DNA of 64,000 bases from Aliiglaciecola sp. M165 (lineage in GTDB: Bacteria > Pseudomonadota > Gammaproteobacteria > Enterobacterales > Alteromonadaceae), in contig NZ_VKKH01000009.1 of NCBI RefSeq assembly GCF_007197995.1, positions 310,001-374,000 on the forward strand. The letters run 5' to 3'. Shown in pieces: positions 1-9,794 of this stretch (the first letter of the stretch is position 1; every line of letters begins with the position of its first letter). Under the pieces are notes generated by a model. It saw only the letters and a program-made list of their open reading frames with translations. It ran no database searches and had not been told where the DNA came from. The translations under genes were made by a program, and so were the position numbers.

Positions 1-956
1 GGATTGATGTCAGCTTTGCTATACTTATTCATGATTTTTGCCATGATAACCCCTGTAGCCGTCCCTATCGCAAATGCCACAGCTCCAAGTGCAAGGATAC
101 CGAGAGTTTCCGCTTTGAGGAATTTGTCTGCAGAGAGTTTAGAGCCAACGGCCAATCCTAGAAAGATAGTCACGATATTAATAAGTTCATTTTGAGCGGT
201 ATTGCTTAACCGGTCTACAACACCACACTCTTTCATCAAATTTCCGAGGCAAAACATTCCAACAAGTGGTGTAGCAGTTGGCAAAAACAGTATAGTCATC
301 AACAATACAGCTAGCGGAAAGATAATTTTTTCACGCTTGGAAACAACTCTCAATTGAGCCATTTCTATTTCGCGCTCTTTTTTACTGGTTAATGCCTTCA
401 TAATTGGCGGCTGAATGATGGGTACTAACGCCATGTATGAATAGGCCGCCACGGCGATTGTTCCCAACAACTCAGGAGCAAGCTTTGATGCCAAAAATAT
501 CGCCGTTGGTCCATCTGCACCGCCTATAATTGCGATCGCTGCGGCATCTTGAAGAGTGAATTCTAACCCAGGAATATAGTTTAGTAGAATGGCGCCAAGT
601 AAGGTGGCGAAAATCCCAAACTGAGCCGCCGCACCTAACAGTAACATTCTTGGATTTGCAATGAGGGCGCCAAAATCTGTCATGGCGCCAACGCCCATAA
701 AAATCAAAAGTGGGAAGACGCCGGTGCCGATACCTACTTCGTAGACATAATGCAATAACCCACCAACTTCAGAGAATCCTGCCAACGGAATGTTCGTAAG
801 CATTGCTCCAAAACCAATTGGTAACAGTAGTAATGGTTCAAATTTTTTGACGATAGCGAGGTACAAAAGCCCCAAACCCACCAGCATCATAACGATTTGG
901 CCAATCTCGAAGTGGGCAAGTGCCGTGCTTTGCCATAACGTTTCTAACTTCTCCAT
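1..956 (-). CDS. oadB: Oxaloacetate decarboxylase beta subunit OadB (3' end cut by window)
   Basis: This is the integral membrane subunit of the Na+-pumping oxaloacetate decarboxylase; it releases CO2 from carboxybiotin and exports Na+. The minus-strand reading frame opens at ATG 956-954 ([20 protein letters not shown]) and runs off the window start after about 318 residues, so the C-terminus is missing. The translation is a chain of hydrophobic segments and contains the conserved [10 protein letters not shown] stretch, where the family has its membrane aspartate, and a later [15 protein letters not shown] segment. It starts 4 bases after the oadA stop codon, so translation is probably coupled. 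Gene order oadG-oadA-oadB is the classical one. Confidence 0.95.
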   Translation of the reverse strand, partial: MEKLETLWQSTALAHFEIGQIVMMLVGLGLLYLAIVKKFEPLLLLPIGFGAMLTNIPLAGFSEVGGLLHYVYEVGIGTGVFPLLIFMGVGAMTDFGALIANPRMLLLGAAAQFGIFATLLGAILLNYIPGLEFTLQDAAAIAIIGGADGPTAIFLASKLAPELLGTIAVAAYSYMALVPIIQPPIMKALTSKKEREIEMAQLRVVSKREKIIFPLAVLLMTILFLPTATPLVGMFCLGNLMKECGVVDRLSNTAQNELINIVTIFLGLAVGSKLSADKFLKAETLGILALGAVAFAIGTATGVIMAKIMNKYSKADIN

Positions 957-960
957 GAGT

Positions 961-2730
961 TTAGCCTAAACTCAATACAGGCTGTCCAGATTGCACTGCA
1001 TCTCCTTCATTAACGAGAACGGCATTGACGGTGCCGTCAGATGACGCGCGTACTTCTGTTTCCATCTTCATGGCTTCCATAATGAGCACGACGTCGCCAG
1101 CTTTAACCAAATCGCCTTCCCTAACCAGAATTCTAAATATGTTACCTGCCAATGGTGCGTTTAAATTATTAGCCGGCGTTACTTGTTGTTCGACTTTTGA
1201 TGGTGTCATGGCTTGTACAGAGGTGAGTTGGCCACTTGGACCTACTTCCACATCGTAGAGCTTGCCATCAACTTTCACTGAATAACGTTCAATTTCAGTT
1301 TGGGTAGTCGAAGATTTTGCAGGTGGTAAGGATGTTTCTTCCAATCCCGGTGCAGGTTCAAATGCCGATGGATTTTCTCTGTTCTTGAGGAATTTGAGGC
1401 CAACTTGTGGAAATAGCGCATAGATAAGAACGTCATCAACCTTGTCATTGGCAAGCGCAATGGATTGCTTGTCTGCAATTTCTGTCAATTCACTATCTAA
1501 CTTGTCTAATTCAGGTGCCAGTGCGTCTGCTGGACGACAAGTAATCACTGATTCCTCACCTAGAACACGCTTTTGCAGCTCAGCGTTGACTGGAGCTGCA
1601 GTAGCACCGTATTCACCCTTAAGTACCCCGGCAGTTTCTTTAGTAATACTTTTATAACGTTCACCAGTGAGAACGTTTAGTACAGCTTGAGAACCCACGA
1701 TTTGCGAGGTTGGTGTTACCAAAGGGATATAGCCTAAATCTTCCCTGACTCGAGGAATTTCCTGCAATACGTCGTCCATCTTGTCTTCTGCGCCTTGTTC
1801 TCGCAGCTGATTTTCCATATTCGTCAGCATTCCACCCGGAACTTGGGCGATAAGGATCCGCGCATCGACCCCTTTCAAACTTCCTTCAAATTTTGCGTAT
1901 TTTTTACGAACTTCCCGGAAATAACCTGCGATTTCTGCAAGTAACACCATATCAAGTCCTGTGTCTCGCTTAGTGCCCTCTACGATAGACATGATAGTTT
2001 CTGTAGCACTATGACCGTATGTCATGCTCATTGAAGAGACAGCGCAATCCAGCATATCTATTCCGGCATCGATTGCCTTTTGGTAAGTAGCAGTGCTTAA
2101 CCCAGTTGTAGCATGGCATTGCATGGCGATGGGAACGCCTATAGATTCTTTCAATTTGGTGATTAATTCTTCGCATTCATAGGGCTTTAACAAACCTGCC
2201 ATATCTTTAATACAGAGTGAATGGATTCCCATATCTTCGAGTTCTTTTGCCATGTCTAACCATCGCTGAAGCGTATGCACAGGACTCACAGTGTAAGATA
2301 TGGTCCCTTGAGCATGGGCTCCAACTGCAATTGTCGACTTAATCGCTGTCTGTAGATTTCTGGTATCATTCATTGCATCGAAAATACGGAAGACATCCAC
2401 ACCATTTCTGTGAGCACGCTCAACAAATTTCTCAACTACATCATCGGCATAATGACGATAGCCCAATAAATTTTGCCCCCTCAAGAGCATTTGTTGAGGG
2501 GTGTTCGGCATCGCTTTTTTAAGGCGTCTAATTCGCTCCCACGGATCCTCCCCTAGGTAACGAATACATGCATCAAAAGTAGCCCCTCCCCATGACTCCA
2601 TTGACCAAAATCCAACTTGATCGAGCTTATCAGCTATGGGCAGCATATCTTCAATACGCATGCGTGTTGCCAATAAGGACTGATGTGCATCACGCAACAC
2701 CAATTCTGTGATCTTAAGTGGATTACTCAT
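961..2730 (-). CDS. oadA: Oxaloacetate decarboxylase alpha subunit OadA (biotin carboxyltransferase)
   Basis: This cytoplasmic subunit moves the carboxyl group of oxaloacetate to a protein-bound biotin. It has 589 residues. The N-terminal carboxyltransferase barrel shows the metal-site aspartate in LRDAHQS (D14) and the KDMAG and MQCHATTG motifs. A PYC/OADA-type conserved middle domain follows, then a linker, and a C-terminal biotinyl domain with EAMKMET, the biotinylated lysine being K555. The ATG at 2728-2730 has AGGAG at 2736-2740. It lies between oadG and oadB in a tight minus-strand operon. It could also be called a pyruvate carboxylase B-like subunit, but OadB and OadG next to it settle the assignment. 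Confidence 0.97.
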   Translation of the reverse strand: MSNPLKITELVLRDAHQSLLATRMRIEDMLPIADKLDQVGFWSMESWGGATFDACIRYLGEDPWERIRRLKKAMPNTPQQMLLRGQNLLGYRHYADDVVEKFVERAHRNGVDVFRIFDAMNDTRNLQTAIKSTIAVGAHAQGTISYTVSPVHTLQRWLDMAKELEDMGIHSLCIKDMAGLLKPYECEELITKLKESIGVPIAMQCHATTGLSTATYQKAIDAGIDMLDCAVSSMSMTYGHSATETIMSIVEGTKRDTGLDMVLLAEIAGYFREVRKKYAKFEGSLKGVDARILIAQVPGGMLTNMENQLREQGAEDKMDDVLQEIPRVREDLGYIPLVTPTSQIVGSQAVLNVLTGERYKSITKETAGVLKGEYGATAAPVNAELQKRVLGEESVITCRPADALAPELDKLDSELTEIADKQSIALANDKVDDVLIYALFPQVGLKFLKNRENPSAFEPAPGLEETSLPPAKSSTTQTEIERYSVKVDGKLYDVEVGPSGQLTSVQAMTPSKVEQQVTPANNLNAPLAGNIFRILVREGDLVKAGDVVLIMEAMKMETEVRASSDGTVNAVLVNEGDAVQSGQPVLSLG

Positions 2731-2759
2731 GCTTTCTCCTAGATAAATGGAATGCAGTA

Positions 2760-3029
2760 CTATCGTTTAGAACGATATTTGTGAATAGCCGCAGAAATAG
2801 CTGCAATCGGAGTTGATTCACTCCCACCGCTAGCCGTCTGTTTTGCGCGGTTAACACCAGAAACGGAAGGTGTAACCTCTTCTGGAAACTTTGAATTTAT
2901 AAAAGCTATAAGATTAACTGCGCCTATTAGTAGTGTCAGAAAAACAAAAACCACAATCATACCGACTACCATTAAGGTTGCCGCTTCAGTAAGAAGTTCG
3001 GAGATAGGTGCTTGCATACTTAGCTTCAT
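2760..3029 (-). CDS. oadG: Oxaloacetate decarboxylase gamma subunit OadG
   Basis: This is the small membrane subunit that holds the alpha and beta subunits together. It has 89 residues if started at ATG 3027-3029 (MKLSMQAP) or 84 from the next ATG at 3016. One transmembrane helix (about residues 19-44, [20 protein letters not shown]) is followed by a polar tail ending HKYRSKR. The open frame continues upstream to 3185, but that extension begins inside a GTGGGTGTCCA repeat and has no family similarity, so I reject it. Neither candidate start has a strong ribosome binding site. It is first gene of the oadGAB operon; its promoter should lie in 3030-3300. Confidence 0.85.
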   Translation of the reverse strand: MKLSMQAPISELLTEAATLMVVGMIVVFVFLTLLIGAVNLIAFINSKFPEEVTPSVSGVNRAKQTASGGSESTPIAAISAAIHKYRSKR

Positions 3030-3174
3030 CTTTACTATTTGATGCAGATAAGTAACATTTAAGATTTGAAAACTCAACCATAATTCACTCAAAAACCTCC
3101 CACATTTGAGATATTTATTCTGATTTTGTGAATTTATACTCAAAAAACGAAACTTATTTACACTTTTTTTACAT

Positions 3175-3246
3175 TGGACACCCACTTACTTTTGACAGAA
3201 AAGGGAATTATTGGACATCCACATTTAGTGTTTTAGTGGGCGCCCC
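3175..3246. repeat. Core-repeat cluster A (GTGGGTGTCCA family), upstream of the RAYT gene
   Basis: Three copies of the 11-base core lie here. TGGACACCCAC at 3175-3185 is an exact minus-strand copy. TGGACATCCAC at 3212-3222 is a one-mismatch minus-strand copy. GTGGGCGCCCC at 3236-3246 is a diverged plus-strand copy. The first two therefore face the third. The cluster sits between oadG and the divergently read transposase gene, about 155 bases before that gene's start. Confidence 0.8.
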
Positions 3247-3401
3247 ATAACAAAAATTTACGTTAAAAATTGAGTCAAATATGATTGATATAGATTAGGG
3301 CTACTGGAAAAAAATATGAGTCTAAAACGCTGTAAAAACTATACTACGTCAATTGAGTGGACAGCTAAGCTTTATATATTGCCAGACAACAGGACCCGCA
3401 A

Positions 3402-4325
3402 ATGCCTAGGCCTAGGAAAAGCCTTATATGCCTTCAAGACACTCCTTACTATCATTGCGTTTCACGATGTGTACGCAGAGCTTACTTGTGCGGGCACGAT
3501 GAGTATTCAGGTCAAAGCTATGAACACCGCCGAAACTGGGTTGAAAAAAGACTACTGCATCTGTCCATGATATTTTCAATCGACATATGCGCCTATGCAG
3601 TAATGAGCAACCATACTCATATCGTCATGTGTGTGGATCAAGAAAAAGCGAAGAAATGGACCAATGAAGAAGTATTGTTGCGTTGGCACAAACTATTTAA
3701 AGGCACAGTGTTAACTAGGCAATTCCTTGAGCAGTACTCTCGAGCTAAGATGTCTGAGGCCGAAATAAAGACGGTTTTAAGTACTATTAATATATACCGG
3801 AAAAGACTAATTGATATTAGCTGGTTTATGCGACTCTTAAACGAATATATAGCTCGAAAAGCAAATAAAGAAGATGACTGTACGGGCAGGTTTTGGGAAG
3901 GTCGATTTAAATCTCAAGCTCTTTTGGATGAATCTGCATTGTTGGCGTGTATGGCATATGTAGATTTAAATCCAATACGAGCGAATATTGCTTGTCACAT
4001 CGTAAGTTCACGCTATACCAGCATTCATAATCGCATTGTGAAGAAGCAAAAAGGGCATCACCCATCTAACCTTATGCCTTTCAGAGAGGATATTAATTGC
4101 TTACAAAAACGTTGCATCCCTATTTCACTGTATAATTATATTAAGTTGCTCGAAGAAACGTCCCGTAAGCAACACCAATCCCATCTACCTGCTGAGAATA
4201 TTGTTACTTATTCTTTTATCAGAGACGCAGGCTTTACTGAAATGCAATGGCACAAAGCCACAACACATTTTGAAAAATGTTACGGTAACTTTGTTGGTAA
4301 AGAAGCAATATTGCGGACTAAATAA
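3402..4325 (+). CDS. REP-associated tyrosine transposase (Y1/HUH family, IS200-like)
   Basis: The product has 307 residues and belongs to the single-strand-acting HUH transposases (Y1_Tnp). The HUH motif is HTH at residues 71-73 in the stretch AVMSNHTHIVM. The likely catalytic tyrosine is Y149 in LLNEYIARKAN, followed by the GRFWEGRFKSQ block typical of RAYT proteins and a DLNPIRA motif. The start MPRPRKSLI is the usual one for this subfamily; a longer overlapping ORF in another frame is a shadow. There are no terminal inverted repeats and no second ORF, which fits a domesticated, immobile RAYT rather than an insertion sequence. Repeats with core GTGGGTGTCCA flank it on both sides (3175-3246 and 4924-5020) and are its likely substrate; this is inference. 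Confidence 0.88.
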   Translation: MPRPRKSLICLQDTPYYHCVSRCVRRAYLCGHDEYSGQSYEHRRNWVEKRLLHLSMIFSIDICAYAVMSNHTHIVMCVDQEKAKKWTNEEVLLRWHKLFKGTVLTRQFLEQYSRAKMSEAEIKTVLSTINIYRKRLIDISWFMRLLNEYIARKANKEDDCTGRFWEGRFKSQALLDESALLACMAYVDLNPIRANIACHIVSSRYTSIHNRIVKKQKGHHPSNLMPFREDINCLQKRCIPISLYNYIKLLEETSRKQHQSHLPAENIVTYSFIRDAGFTEMQWHKATTHFEKCYGNFVGKEAILRTK

Positions 4326-4342
4326 CTCTTACTAAGCCAGAT

Positions 4343-4370
4343 ACAAAAAAACCGCAATTAAGCGGTTTTC
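4343..4370 (-). terminator. Terminator of the tRNA cluster (probably bidirectional)
   Basis: Read on the minus strand, AACCGC and GCGGTT form a stem around TTAATT, followed by a run of seven T. It lies 7 bases after the last tRNA-Arg. On the plus strand the same stem ends in four T, so it may also end the transposase transcript that stops at 4325. Confidence 0.75.
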
Positions 4371-4376
4371 AAAAAA

Positions 4377-4453
4377 TGGCGCGTGTGGAAGGATTCGAAC
4401 CTCCGACCGCCTGGTTCGTAGCCAGGTACTCTATCCAGCTGAGCTACACACGC
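4377..4453 (-). tRNA. tRNA-Arg (ACG anticodon), copy 2
   Basis: A 77-base gene with encoded CCA. The acceptor strand GCGTGTG pairs with its 3' partner, the anticodon loop CTACGAA gives ACG, and the T arm contains GGTTCGAATCC. The sequence is identical to the upstream copy at 4549-4625. It is the last gene of a three-tRNA minus-strand unit. Confidence 0.97.
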
Positions 4454-4548
4454 GAAGAACACTATAATATCTGATTGAATTTCCAAATAGAAGAACAACA
4501 GATAAATAACTGCGTTTTACCCAAATCATAAAGGTAAGTATCAAGAAA

Positions 4549-4625
4549 TGGCGCGTGTGGAAGGATTCGAACCTCCGACCGCCTGGTTCGTAGCCAGGTA
4601 CTCTATCCAGCTGAGCTACACACGC
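4549..4625 (-). tRNA. tRNA-Arg (ACG anticodon), copy 1
   Basis: A 77-base gene identical in sequence to the copy at 4377-4453, with anticodon ACG and encoded CCA. The pair looks like a recent tandem duplication. It follows tRNA-Ser in the same transcript direction. Confidence 0.97.
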
Positions 4626-4655
4626 GTTGTCTTGAAAAACACATTTAAAAACAAA

Positions 4656-4748
4656 TGGCGGAGAGAGAGGGATTCGAACCCTCGATAGGGCTACAAACCC
4701 TATACTCCCTTAGCAGGGGAGCGCCTTCAGCCACTCGGCCACCTCTCC
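4656..4748 (-). tRNA. tRNA-Ser (GCT anticodon)
   Basis: A 93-base gene with a long variable arm, as expected for tRNA-Ser. The anticodon loop CTGCTAA gives GCT (reads AGC/AGU). The acceptor stem GGAGAGG pairs with CCTCTCT-type bases near the 3' end, and CCA is encoded. It is first in the tRNA transcript. Confidence 0.97.
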
Positions 4749-4762
4749 AAATGTGGGAGCGA

Positions 4763-4790
4763 AGTTTACTGAATCGGGAAAGGAAGTCAA
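4763..4790 (-). promoter_or_regulatory. Promoter of the tRNA-Ser/Arg/Arg unit
   Basis: On the minus strand, TTGACT (4785-4790) and TAAACT (4763-4768) are 16 bases apart and the tRNA-Ser gene starts 14 bases after the -10. A C-rich stretch (CGCTCCC) follows the -10, like the discriminators of stringently controlled stable-RNA promoters. Confidence 0.65.
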
Positions 4791-4923
4791 ACCTTTTTTA
4801 CCTCAATTACTGCCACTTGCTTTGAATTTAACCTATCTGCTATTAACTACGCTAATTGTGGAAGACTTGCCAACATTATCAAAGCAGGGACAATGACCTA
4901 AATTTTGTTTCGGAGATTTTGAT

Positions 4924-5020
4924 GTGGGTGTCCAGAATATGGAAAATTGGTGTCCAGAATATGGAAAATTGGGTGTTTAATCGTTGAACATTGAGCAAAA
5001 TGTAACTAGATGGGTGTCCA
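4924..5020 (+). repeat. Core-repeat cluster B (22-base tandem unit)
   Basis: GTGGGTGTCCA at 4924-4934 is an exact core copy. A 22-base unit beginning GGTGTCCAGAATATGG is present twice in direct tandem (4927-4948, 4949-4970), followed by a third broken start (GGGTGTTTA, 4971-4979). A separate ATGGGTGTCCA lies at 5010-5020. The spacer AGAATATGGAAAATT occurs only in this cluster. The rest of the 311-base gap between tRNA-Ser and csrA holds the tRNA promoter and the csrA terminator. Confidence 0.85.
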
Positions 5021-5030
5021 AGAGAGGAAT

Positions 5031-5053
5031 AAAAAAGGCTGGAATACCAGCCT
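5031..5053 (-). terminator. Terminator after csrA
   Basis: The minus strand carries AGGCTGG, loop TATT, CCAGCCT, then six T. It lies 7 bases after the csrA stop and is a classical intrinsic terminator. Confidence 0.85.
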
Positions 5054-5059
5054 CTCTTT

Positions 5060-5275
5060 TTATGCGTCGTCTTCGCTTCTGTTGCCTGAGCGGTCACCTG
5101 CCTGACCGTTTTTTTCAGCTTGAATTCGCATATATATTTCTTCGCGGTGCACAGATACTTCTTTTGGTGCATTTACCCCAATTCTTACCTGATTTCCTTT
5201 AACACCCAAAACAGTAACAGTGACTTCGTCACCAACCATAAGGGTTTCTCCAACACGACGGGTTAAAATTAGCAT
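5060..5275 (-). CDS. csrA: Carbon storage regulator CsrA
   Basis: This RNA-binding dimer acts on GGA motifs near ribosome binding sites and controls central metabolism, motility and biofilm formation. It has 71 residues. It opens with the family signature [10 protein letters not shown] and has VRIGVNAP and the HREEIY motif; the tail after residue 52 ([17 protein letters not shown]) is polar and slightly longer than in E. coli. ATG 5273-5275 is preceded by AAGGAG (5283-5288). It follows alaS, the usual neighbour in gammaproteobacteria, with 132 bases between, and ends in its own terminator. Confidence 0.97.
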   Translation of the reverse strand: MLILTRRVGETLMVGDEVTVTVLGVKGNQVRIGVNAPKEVSVHREEIYMRIQAEKNGQAGDRSGNRSEDDA

Positions 5276-5407
5276 TCTATTGCTCCTTTTCCGTTAATCC
5301 AAAGTCGTCCTTAGTTAAAATTAGCGCAATTATCAGGTAACTCCAGAAAATTACGCAATCAGCTTTCCTTGTTTTTGTCGTCACTTACAAAAACCAACTG
5401 AAATTCT

Positions 5408-8005
5408 TTACAATTTTTCTTCTATCCAAGTACGTACAGACGCAATTGCAGGATCAAGCTTGTCAGGCATATTCCCTCCGGCTTGAGCCATGTCTGGTCG
5501 ACCTCCGCCCTTACCACCAACTTGACCTGCAACGTAATTCACCAAATCTCCAGCCTTAATTTGATTAGTCAAATCTTTAGTAACACCTACTATCACACTG
5601 ACTTTCTCTTCATTTGCTAAACCAAGTACGATAATGCCACTGCCTATTTGATTTTTTAAATCATCAACCATCATACGTAGTGCCTTGGCTTCAACTCCTT
5701 CTACCTTAGTAGACAAGACTTTGACCCCTTTAATTTCAATAATCTTGGAGGCGAGATCCGAACCTGCTTGATTAGCAAGCTGTTGCTTAAGTTTTTCTAT
5801 GCCCTTTTCAAGTTCTTTATTATGTTCTAAGACAAAGCCGACCCTTTGTTCTAGTTTTGATTGCTCGGTTTTAAAAAGAGAAGAAAGCCTCGAAATTAGG
5901 TTTGCCTGCTGTTGTACTAATTCTAATGCAGCTTCACCAGTAACGGCTTCGATACGCCTCACACCAGAAGCAATTCCGCTTTCGCTAACTATTTTAAATA
6001 GCCCAATGTCACCCGTTCGATTCACGTGTGTGCCGCCACAGAGCTCCATTGAAAAAGGCCCCATAGTTACGACTCTTACATCATCATCATATTTTTCTCC
6101 AAAAAGGGCCATTGCTCCGGATGCTTTAGCCTCTTCTAGCCCCATCAACTGTGTTGATAATGTGTGATTTTGACGGATTTGTTGGTTAACCATATCCTCG
6201 ATTTCTCCTAGCTGTTCGGCTGTCATCGCCTCAAAGTGTGAAAAGTCGAAACGTAATCGTTGCTCATCAACCAACGAACCCTTTTGATTAACATGATCTC
6301 CCAAAATGTTTTTCAACGCTGCATGCATCAAATGAGTCGCACTATGATTAAGTTTAATTGCGGCTCTGCGTTTTGAGTCAACCTGAGTCTCTACGCTATC
6401 CCCCACTTTTAAAACCGTGTTTGATTTGCCTTTGTGTGAAACAGCATCATTTAGTTTGACTGTGTCCATAACAACAAACTGGCCATCATTAGCGTGTATA
6501 AAGCCCGTATCACCTACCTGACCGCCAGACTCCGCATAGAACGGTGTTTCCGACAACACAACCATACCATTTTGCCCTGGAGCCAGCTGCTCAACAGGAC
6601 CATTCTCATCAAATAGTTCGACTACCTTTGATTGACCCGATTCATATTCGTAGCCAGTGAATTCACTTGATACTTCACTGCGGATTTCTTCATTGTAGTC
6701 TTTACCAAACTGACTCGCTTGTTGTGCTCGTTCCCGCTGTTGTTGCATTGATGATTCAAATCCGGCTTCATCAATACTAAAACCTTTTTCGCGAGCCACG
6801 TCATTAGTCAAATCGGCTGGGAACCCATAAGTATCATATAACTTAAACACTAATTCGCCGGGTACAACTTCCCCTTGCATCTGCGAGAGAGCGTCGTTAA
6901 GAATTGTCATGCCTCTCGCTAATGTTCGAGAAAACTGCTCTTCTTCAACGCGTAAAACTTTTTCTATAACAGGTCTTTGCTCGACTAGCTCTGGATAAGC
7001 TTCCCCCATCTCAACGCATAGCTCTTCAACAAGTTTATAGAAGAAGATGTCATCTGCACCGAGTTTATAACCATGACGCACGGCACGGCGAATAATTCTG
7101 CGTAACACATAACCACGGCCCTCATTTGATGGCATGACACCGTCACAAACCAAAAACGCACAAGAACGAATATGGTCAGCGATTACTCGCAGTGATTTAG
7201 AACTATTGTCATCTGTGCCAACGATAGACGCAGCCGATTTAATAAGATTTTCAAAAATATCGATCTCATAATTACTGTGCACGTTCTGAATAATTGCAGA
7301 GATTCTCTCGAGTCCCATCCCTGTATCAATAGATGGCTTGGGTAAAGGGTTCATCTCTCCATCTGCGGTGCGGTTAAATTGCATAAACACCAGGTTCCAT
7401 ATTTCGATAAACCTGTCACCGTCTTCTTCAGGTGTACCGGGAGGCCCCCCCCAAATATGCTCGCCATGATCATAAAAAATTTCAGAACATGGCCCACATG
7501 GACCAGTGTCACCCATAGACCAAAAATTATCAGAGGTTGAAATGCGTATTATTTTTTCTGTAGGTAACCCAATTACCTTATTCCATATATCAAATGCTTC
7601 ATCGTCCGTATGATAAACTGTCACTAGCAGCTTGTTGCTGTCTAAACCTAAGGTATTTGTTAGAAAATTCCACGCAAGTTGAATGGCTTGTTCTTTGAAA
7701 TAATCGCCAAAGCTAAAGTTTCCCAACATTTCAAAGAACGTATGATGCCTGGCAGTATAGCCAACATTTTCTAAGTCGTTGTGTTTACCGCCTGCTCGAA
7801 CGCATCGTTGCGAAGAAACAGCTTTACTGTAATTTCTCGATTCAGCACCAAGAAATACATCTTTGAATTGATTCATTCCCGCGTTGGTGAACAGAAGAGT
7901 AGGATCATCCGCAGGTACCAAAGAAGAGCTAGCTACAACTTGATGGCCATGTTCCGAAAAGTAGTCCAAAAAAGCACTTCGAATTTCTGCGGTGGTCTTG
8001 CTCAT
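5408..8005 (-). CDS. alaS: Alanyl-tRNA synthetase
   Basis: This enzyme charges tRNA-Ala with alanine and hydrolyses mischarged tRNA. It has 865 residues, normal for the family. The class II catalytic core is N-terminal ([24 protein letters not shown]). The editing domain has the zinc-type motifs [11 protein letters not shown] and [10 protein letters not shown]. The C-Ala domain ends with the glycine-rich [15 protein letters not shown]. The start ATG 8003-8005 follows TAGGAACG. It lies between recX and csrA, the conserved order. Confidence 0.98.
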   Translation of the reverse strand: MSKTTAEIRSAFLDYFSEHGHQVVASSSLVPADDPTLLFTNAGMNQFKDVFLGAESRNYSKAVSSQRCVRAGGKHNDLENVGYTARHHTFFEMLGNFSFGDYFKEQAIQLAWNFLTNTLGLDSNKLLVTVYHTDDEAFDIWNKVIGLPTEKIIRISTSDNFWSMGDTGPCGPCSEIFYDHGEHIWGGPPGTPEEDGDRFIEIWNLVFMQFNRTADGEMNPLPKPSIDTGMGLERISAIIQNVHSNYEIDIFENLIKSAASIVGTDDNSSKSLRVIADHIRSCAFLVCDGVMPSNEGRGYVLRRIIRRAVRHGYKLGADDIFFYKLVEELCVEMGEAYPELVEQRPVIEKVLRVEEEQFSRTLARGMTILNDALSQMQGEVVPGELVFKLYDTYGFPADLTNDVAREKGFSIDEAGFESSMQQQRERAQQASQFGKDYNEEIRSEVSSEFTGYEYESGQSKVVELFDENGPVEQLAPGQNGMVVLSETPFYAESGGQVGDTGFIHANDGQFVVMDTVKLNDAVSHKGKSNTVLKVGDSVETQVDSKRRAAIKLNHSATHLMHAALKNILGDHVNQKGSLVDEQRLRFDFSHFEAMTAEQLGEIEDMVNQQIRQNHTLSTQLMGLEEAKASGAMALFGEKYDDDVRVVTMGPFSMELCGGTHVNRTGDIGLFKIVSESGIASGVRRIEAVTGEAALELVQQQANLISRLSSLFKTEQSKLEQRVGFVLEHNKELEKGIEKLKQQLANQAGSDLASKIIEIKGVKVLSTKVEGVEAKALRMMVDDLKNQIGSGIIVLGLANEEKVSVIVGVTKDLTNQIKAGDLVNYVAGQVGGKGGGRPDMAQAGGNMPDKLDPAIASVRTWIEEKL

Positions 8006-8111
8006 TAACGTTCCTATTCTGATTTACTACACTTTCATTTGTAACGCCTTACTAGGGCGCGTTTAGCGGCGAACAATAGCACAGATACTGGGCCTATGTT
8101 AAGAGCACAAC

Positions 8112-8582
8112 TTACTCATCTTGCTGGTTTTTTAAAGCATGCTGGATTTGATCCGAATTAAATCCGCGATATTGTAAAAAACGCATTCGCTTTTGTTTTT
8201 CTTGCCAATCTTTACATGGCTTTTTCGCATATTTTTTTCCGTACACCTGCATTGCAATCTGATAAAAATCGATATCAGCTTCAATTAAGCCTTCTGAAAT
8301 TAGGCGCTGATCGATGTTGTGCTGTTGAAGTTCCTTTTCGATTCTTTGCCACCCTACTCCTCGTTGCGCTTTCGAGCGTATAAAACTCTCAACAAATCGA
8401 CTATCACTTTGCACATCCTTTTCGACAAACAATCGCAATTGACTTCGGATAGCATGTTCGCTAAAGCCCTTTTGACTTAGCTTAAAAATTAATTCTTGCT
8501 GACTGTGCTCTCGCCTTGCCAACAACCTAGTGATGGAATGGTTAATGATCTTAGTATCATTGTCTGCCATATTATTGTCCAT
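8112..8582 (-). CDS. recX: RecX regulator of RecA
   Basis: RecX binds RecA filaments and limits recombinase activity. The 156-residue product is helical, with the RecX features LLARREHSQQEL near the N-terminus, GVGWQRIEKEL in the middle and FLQYRGFNSDQI near the end. ATG 8580-8582 overlaps the start of the divergent gene within CATG; MADND at 8570 is a possible alternative. recA, which usually lies directly upstream, is not in the window, and its place is taken by a FemAB-like gene on the other strand. alaS follows 106 bases downstream. Confidence 0.93.
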   Translation of the reverse strand: MDNNMADNDTKIINHSITRLLARREHSQQELIFKLSQKGFSEHAIRSQLRLFVEKDVQSDSRFVESFIRSKAQRGVGWQRIEKELQQHNIDQRLISEGLIEADIDFYQIAMQVYGKKYAKKPCKDWQEKQKRMRFLQYRGFNSDQIQHALKNQQDE

Positions 8583-9750
8583 GAGCGGTCACTTTCTAGG
8601 GAAACTAACGTTGAACTTTGAATTCATTGAATCTATCGACGCAATTCCTAAGTCCAGTTGGGACACACCATTTCAAAATCAAGATCCTTTTTGTTGTTAC
8701 AATTTTTTGGCCGCTCTGGAGCATTCAGGATCAGTAGGCGAACAGTCCGGGTGGCAGCCTTTTCACTTGGTAGCATATCAAGAGGATAAAGTGGTTGGTA
8801 TCCTACCTTTGTATAAAAAAAGCCATAGTTACGGTGAATACGTGTTCGATTTTGCGTGGGCCGATGCCTATCACCGGCATCAAATAGACTATTATCCAAA
8901 ACTGGTCAATGCCATTCCGTTTACACCCGCTACTGGCCCTCGTTGTCTGGTAGCAACAAATCAAGACCCTATTTCGGTAATGAATAAATGTATGGCACAC
9001 ATTCGAGCGCAATTACCATTGTTAGGAGTTTCTTCAGTTCACTGCCTTTTTCCAGAACGAAAAGTGAGTGAAAATTTGAACAAAAATGGCATGACTATGC
9101 GCAAAAGTGTTCAATTCCATTGGTTCAACAAAGACTACCTAGATTTTAATGACTTCTTGTCTAACTTCACCGCGAGGCGTCGAAAAAGCGTTAAAAAAGA
9201 ACGCAAAAAAATTGAACACCAAGCTATTTCCATTGCTAGGTATCATGGAAATCAGCTAACTCTAGTTGAAATGGACTTTTTCTATCAGTGCTACTGTCAA
9301 ACATATAGAAAACGAAGCGGCCATTTAGGCTATTTGACCAAGGAATTTTTCACTGAAATTCTCCACAGGATGAAAGACCACCTTCTGATTGTTATGGCGA
9401 CACGAAACGACAAACCAATTGCAGGTGCACTCTATTTTTTTAATGAGACTCACTTGTATGGTAGGTATTGGGGGGCCTTGGAGGAAGCTAATGGATTGCA
9501 TTTTGAATGTTGTTATTACCAAGGAATTGAATTCTGCATCGAAAAAGGAATTCAAATCTTTAATCCCGGCACTCAGGGAGAACACAAAATATTAAGAGGG
9601 TTTGAACCGACATTTTGCTATTCAAATCATTTTTTGGCAGAACCTAATTTTAATGATGCTGTGATTAGATTTATCCAACAAGAGACTCCCGGCATTTACT
9701 CGTACAAAACTAGTGCAGAAAAAATACTTCCATACAAGCTTACCGACTGA
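8581..9750 (+). CDS. FemAB/GNAT-like acyltransferase (DUF482 family)
   Basis: This is a protein of the family often labelled peptidoglycan biosynthesis protein/GNAT N-acetyltransferase (PF04339 type). It has 389 residues from ATG 8581. Family traits are the opening FIESIDAIPKSSWD, the phrase HLVAYQEDKVVGILPLY, the basic TARRRKSVKKERKK segment and the closing block NPGTQGEHKILRGFEP. ATG 8581 has no ribosome binding site; a TTG at 8611 follows TAGGGAAA and gives LNFEFIES, so it is a plausible true start. The frame is open upstream to 8530 but runs inside recX. The substrate is unknown. It ends facing the DUF938 gene across repeat cluster C. Confidence 0.85.
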   Translation: MSGHFLGKLTLNFEFIESIDAIPKSSWDTPFQNQDPFCCYNFLAALEHSGSVGEQSGWQPFHLVAYQEDKVVGILPLYKKSHSYGEYVFDFAWADAYHRHQIDYYPKLVNAIPFTPATGPRCLVATNQDPISVMNKCMAHIRAQLPLLGVSSVHCLFPERKVSENLNKNGMTMRKSVQFHWFNKDYLDFNDFLSNFTARRRKSVKKERKKIEHQAISIARYHGNQLTLVEMDFFYQCYCQTYRKRSGHLGYLTKEFFTEILHRMKDHLLIVMATRNDKPIAGALYFFNETHLYGRYWGALEEANGLHFECCYYQGIEFCIEKGIQIFNPGTQGEHKILRGFEPTFCYSNHFLAEPNFNDAVIRFIQQETPGIYSYKTSAEKILPYKLTD

Positions 9751-9794
9751 TTAACTTCGAATGTGATGGTCCAAACAATCAACCAATGAACAAA

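Noticed and set aside
3030..3185. N-terminal extension of oadG beginning MGVQCKKS
   Set aside because: The start codon lies in a repeat copy and the extension shows no OadG similarity or ribosome binding site.
3402..4325. Complete IS200/IS605 insertion sequence
   Set aside because: No terminal hairpins, no TnpB partner and no duplicated flanks are seen; the protein has the RAYT signature.
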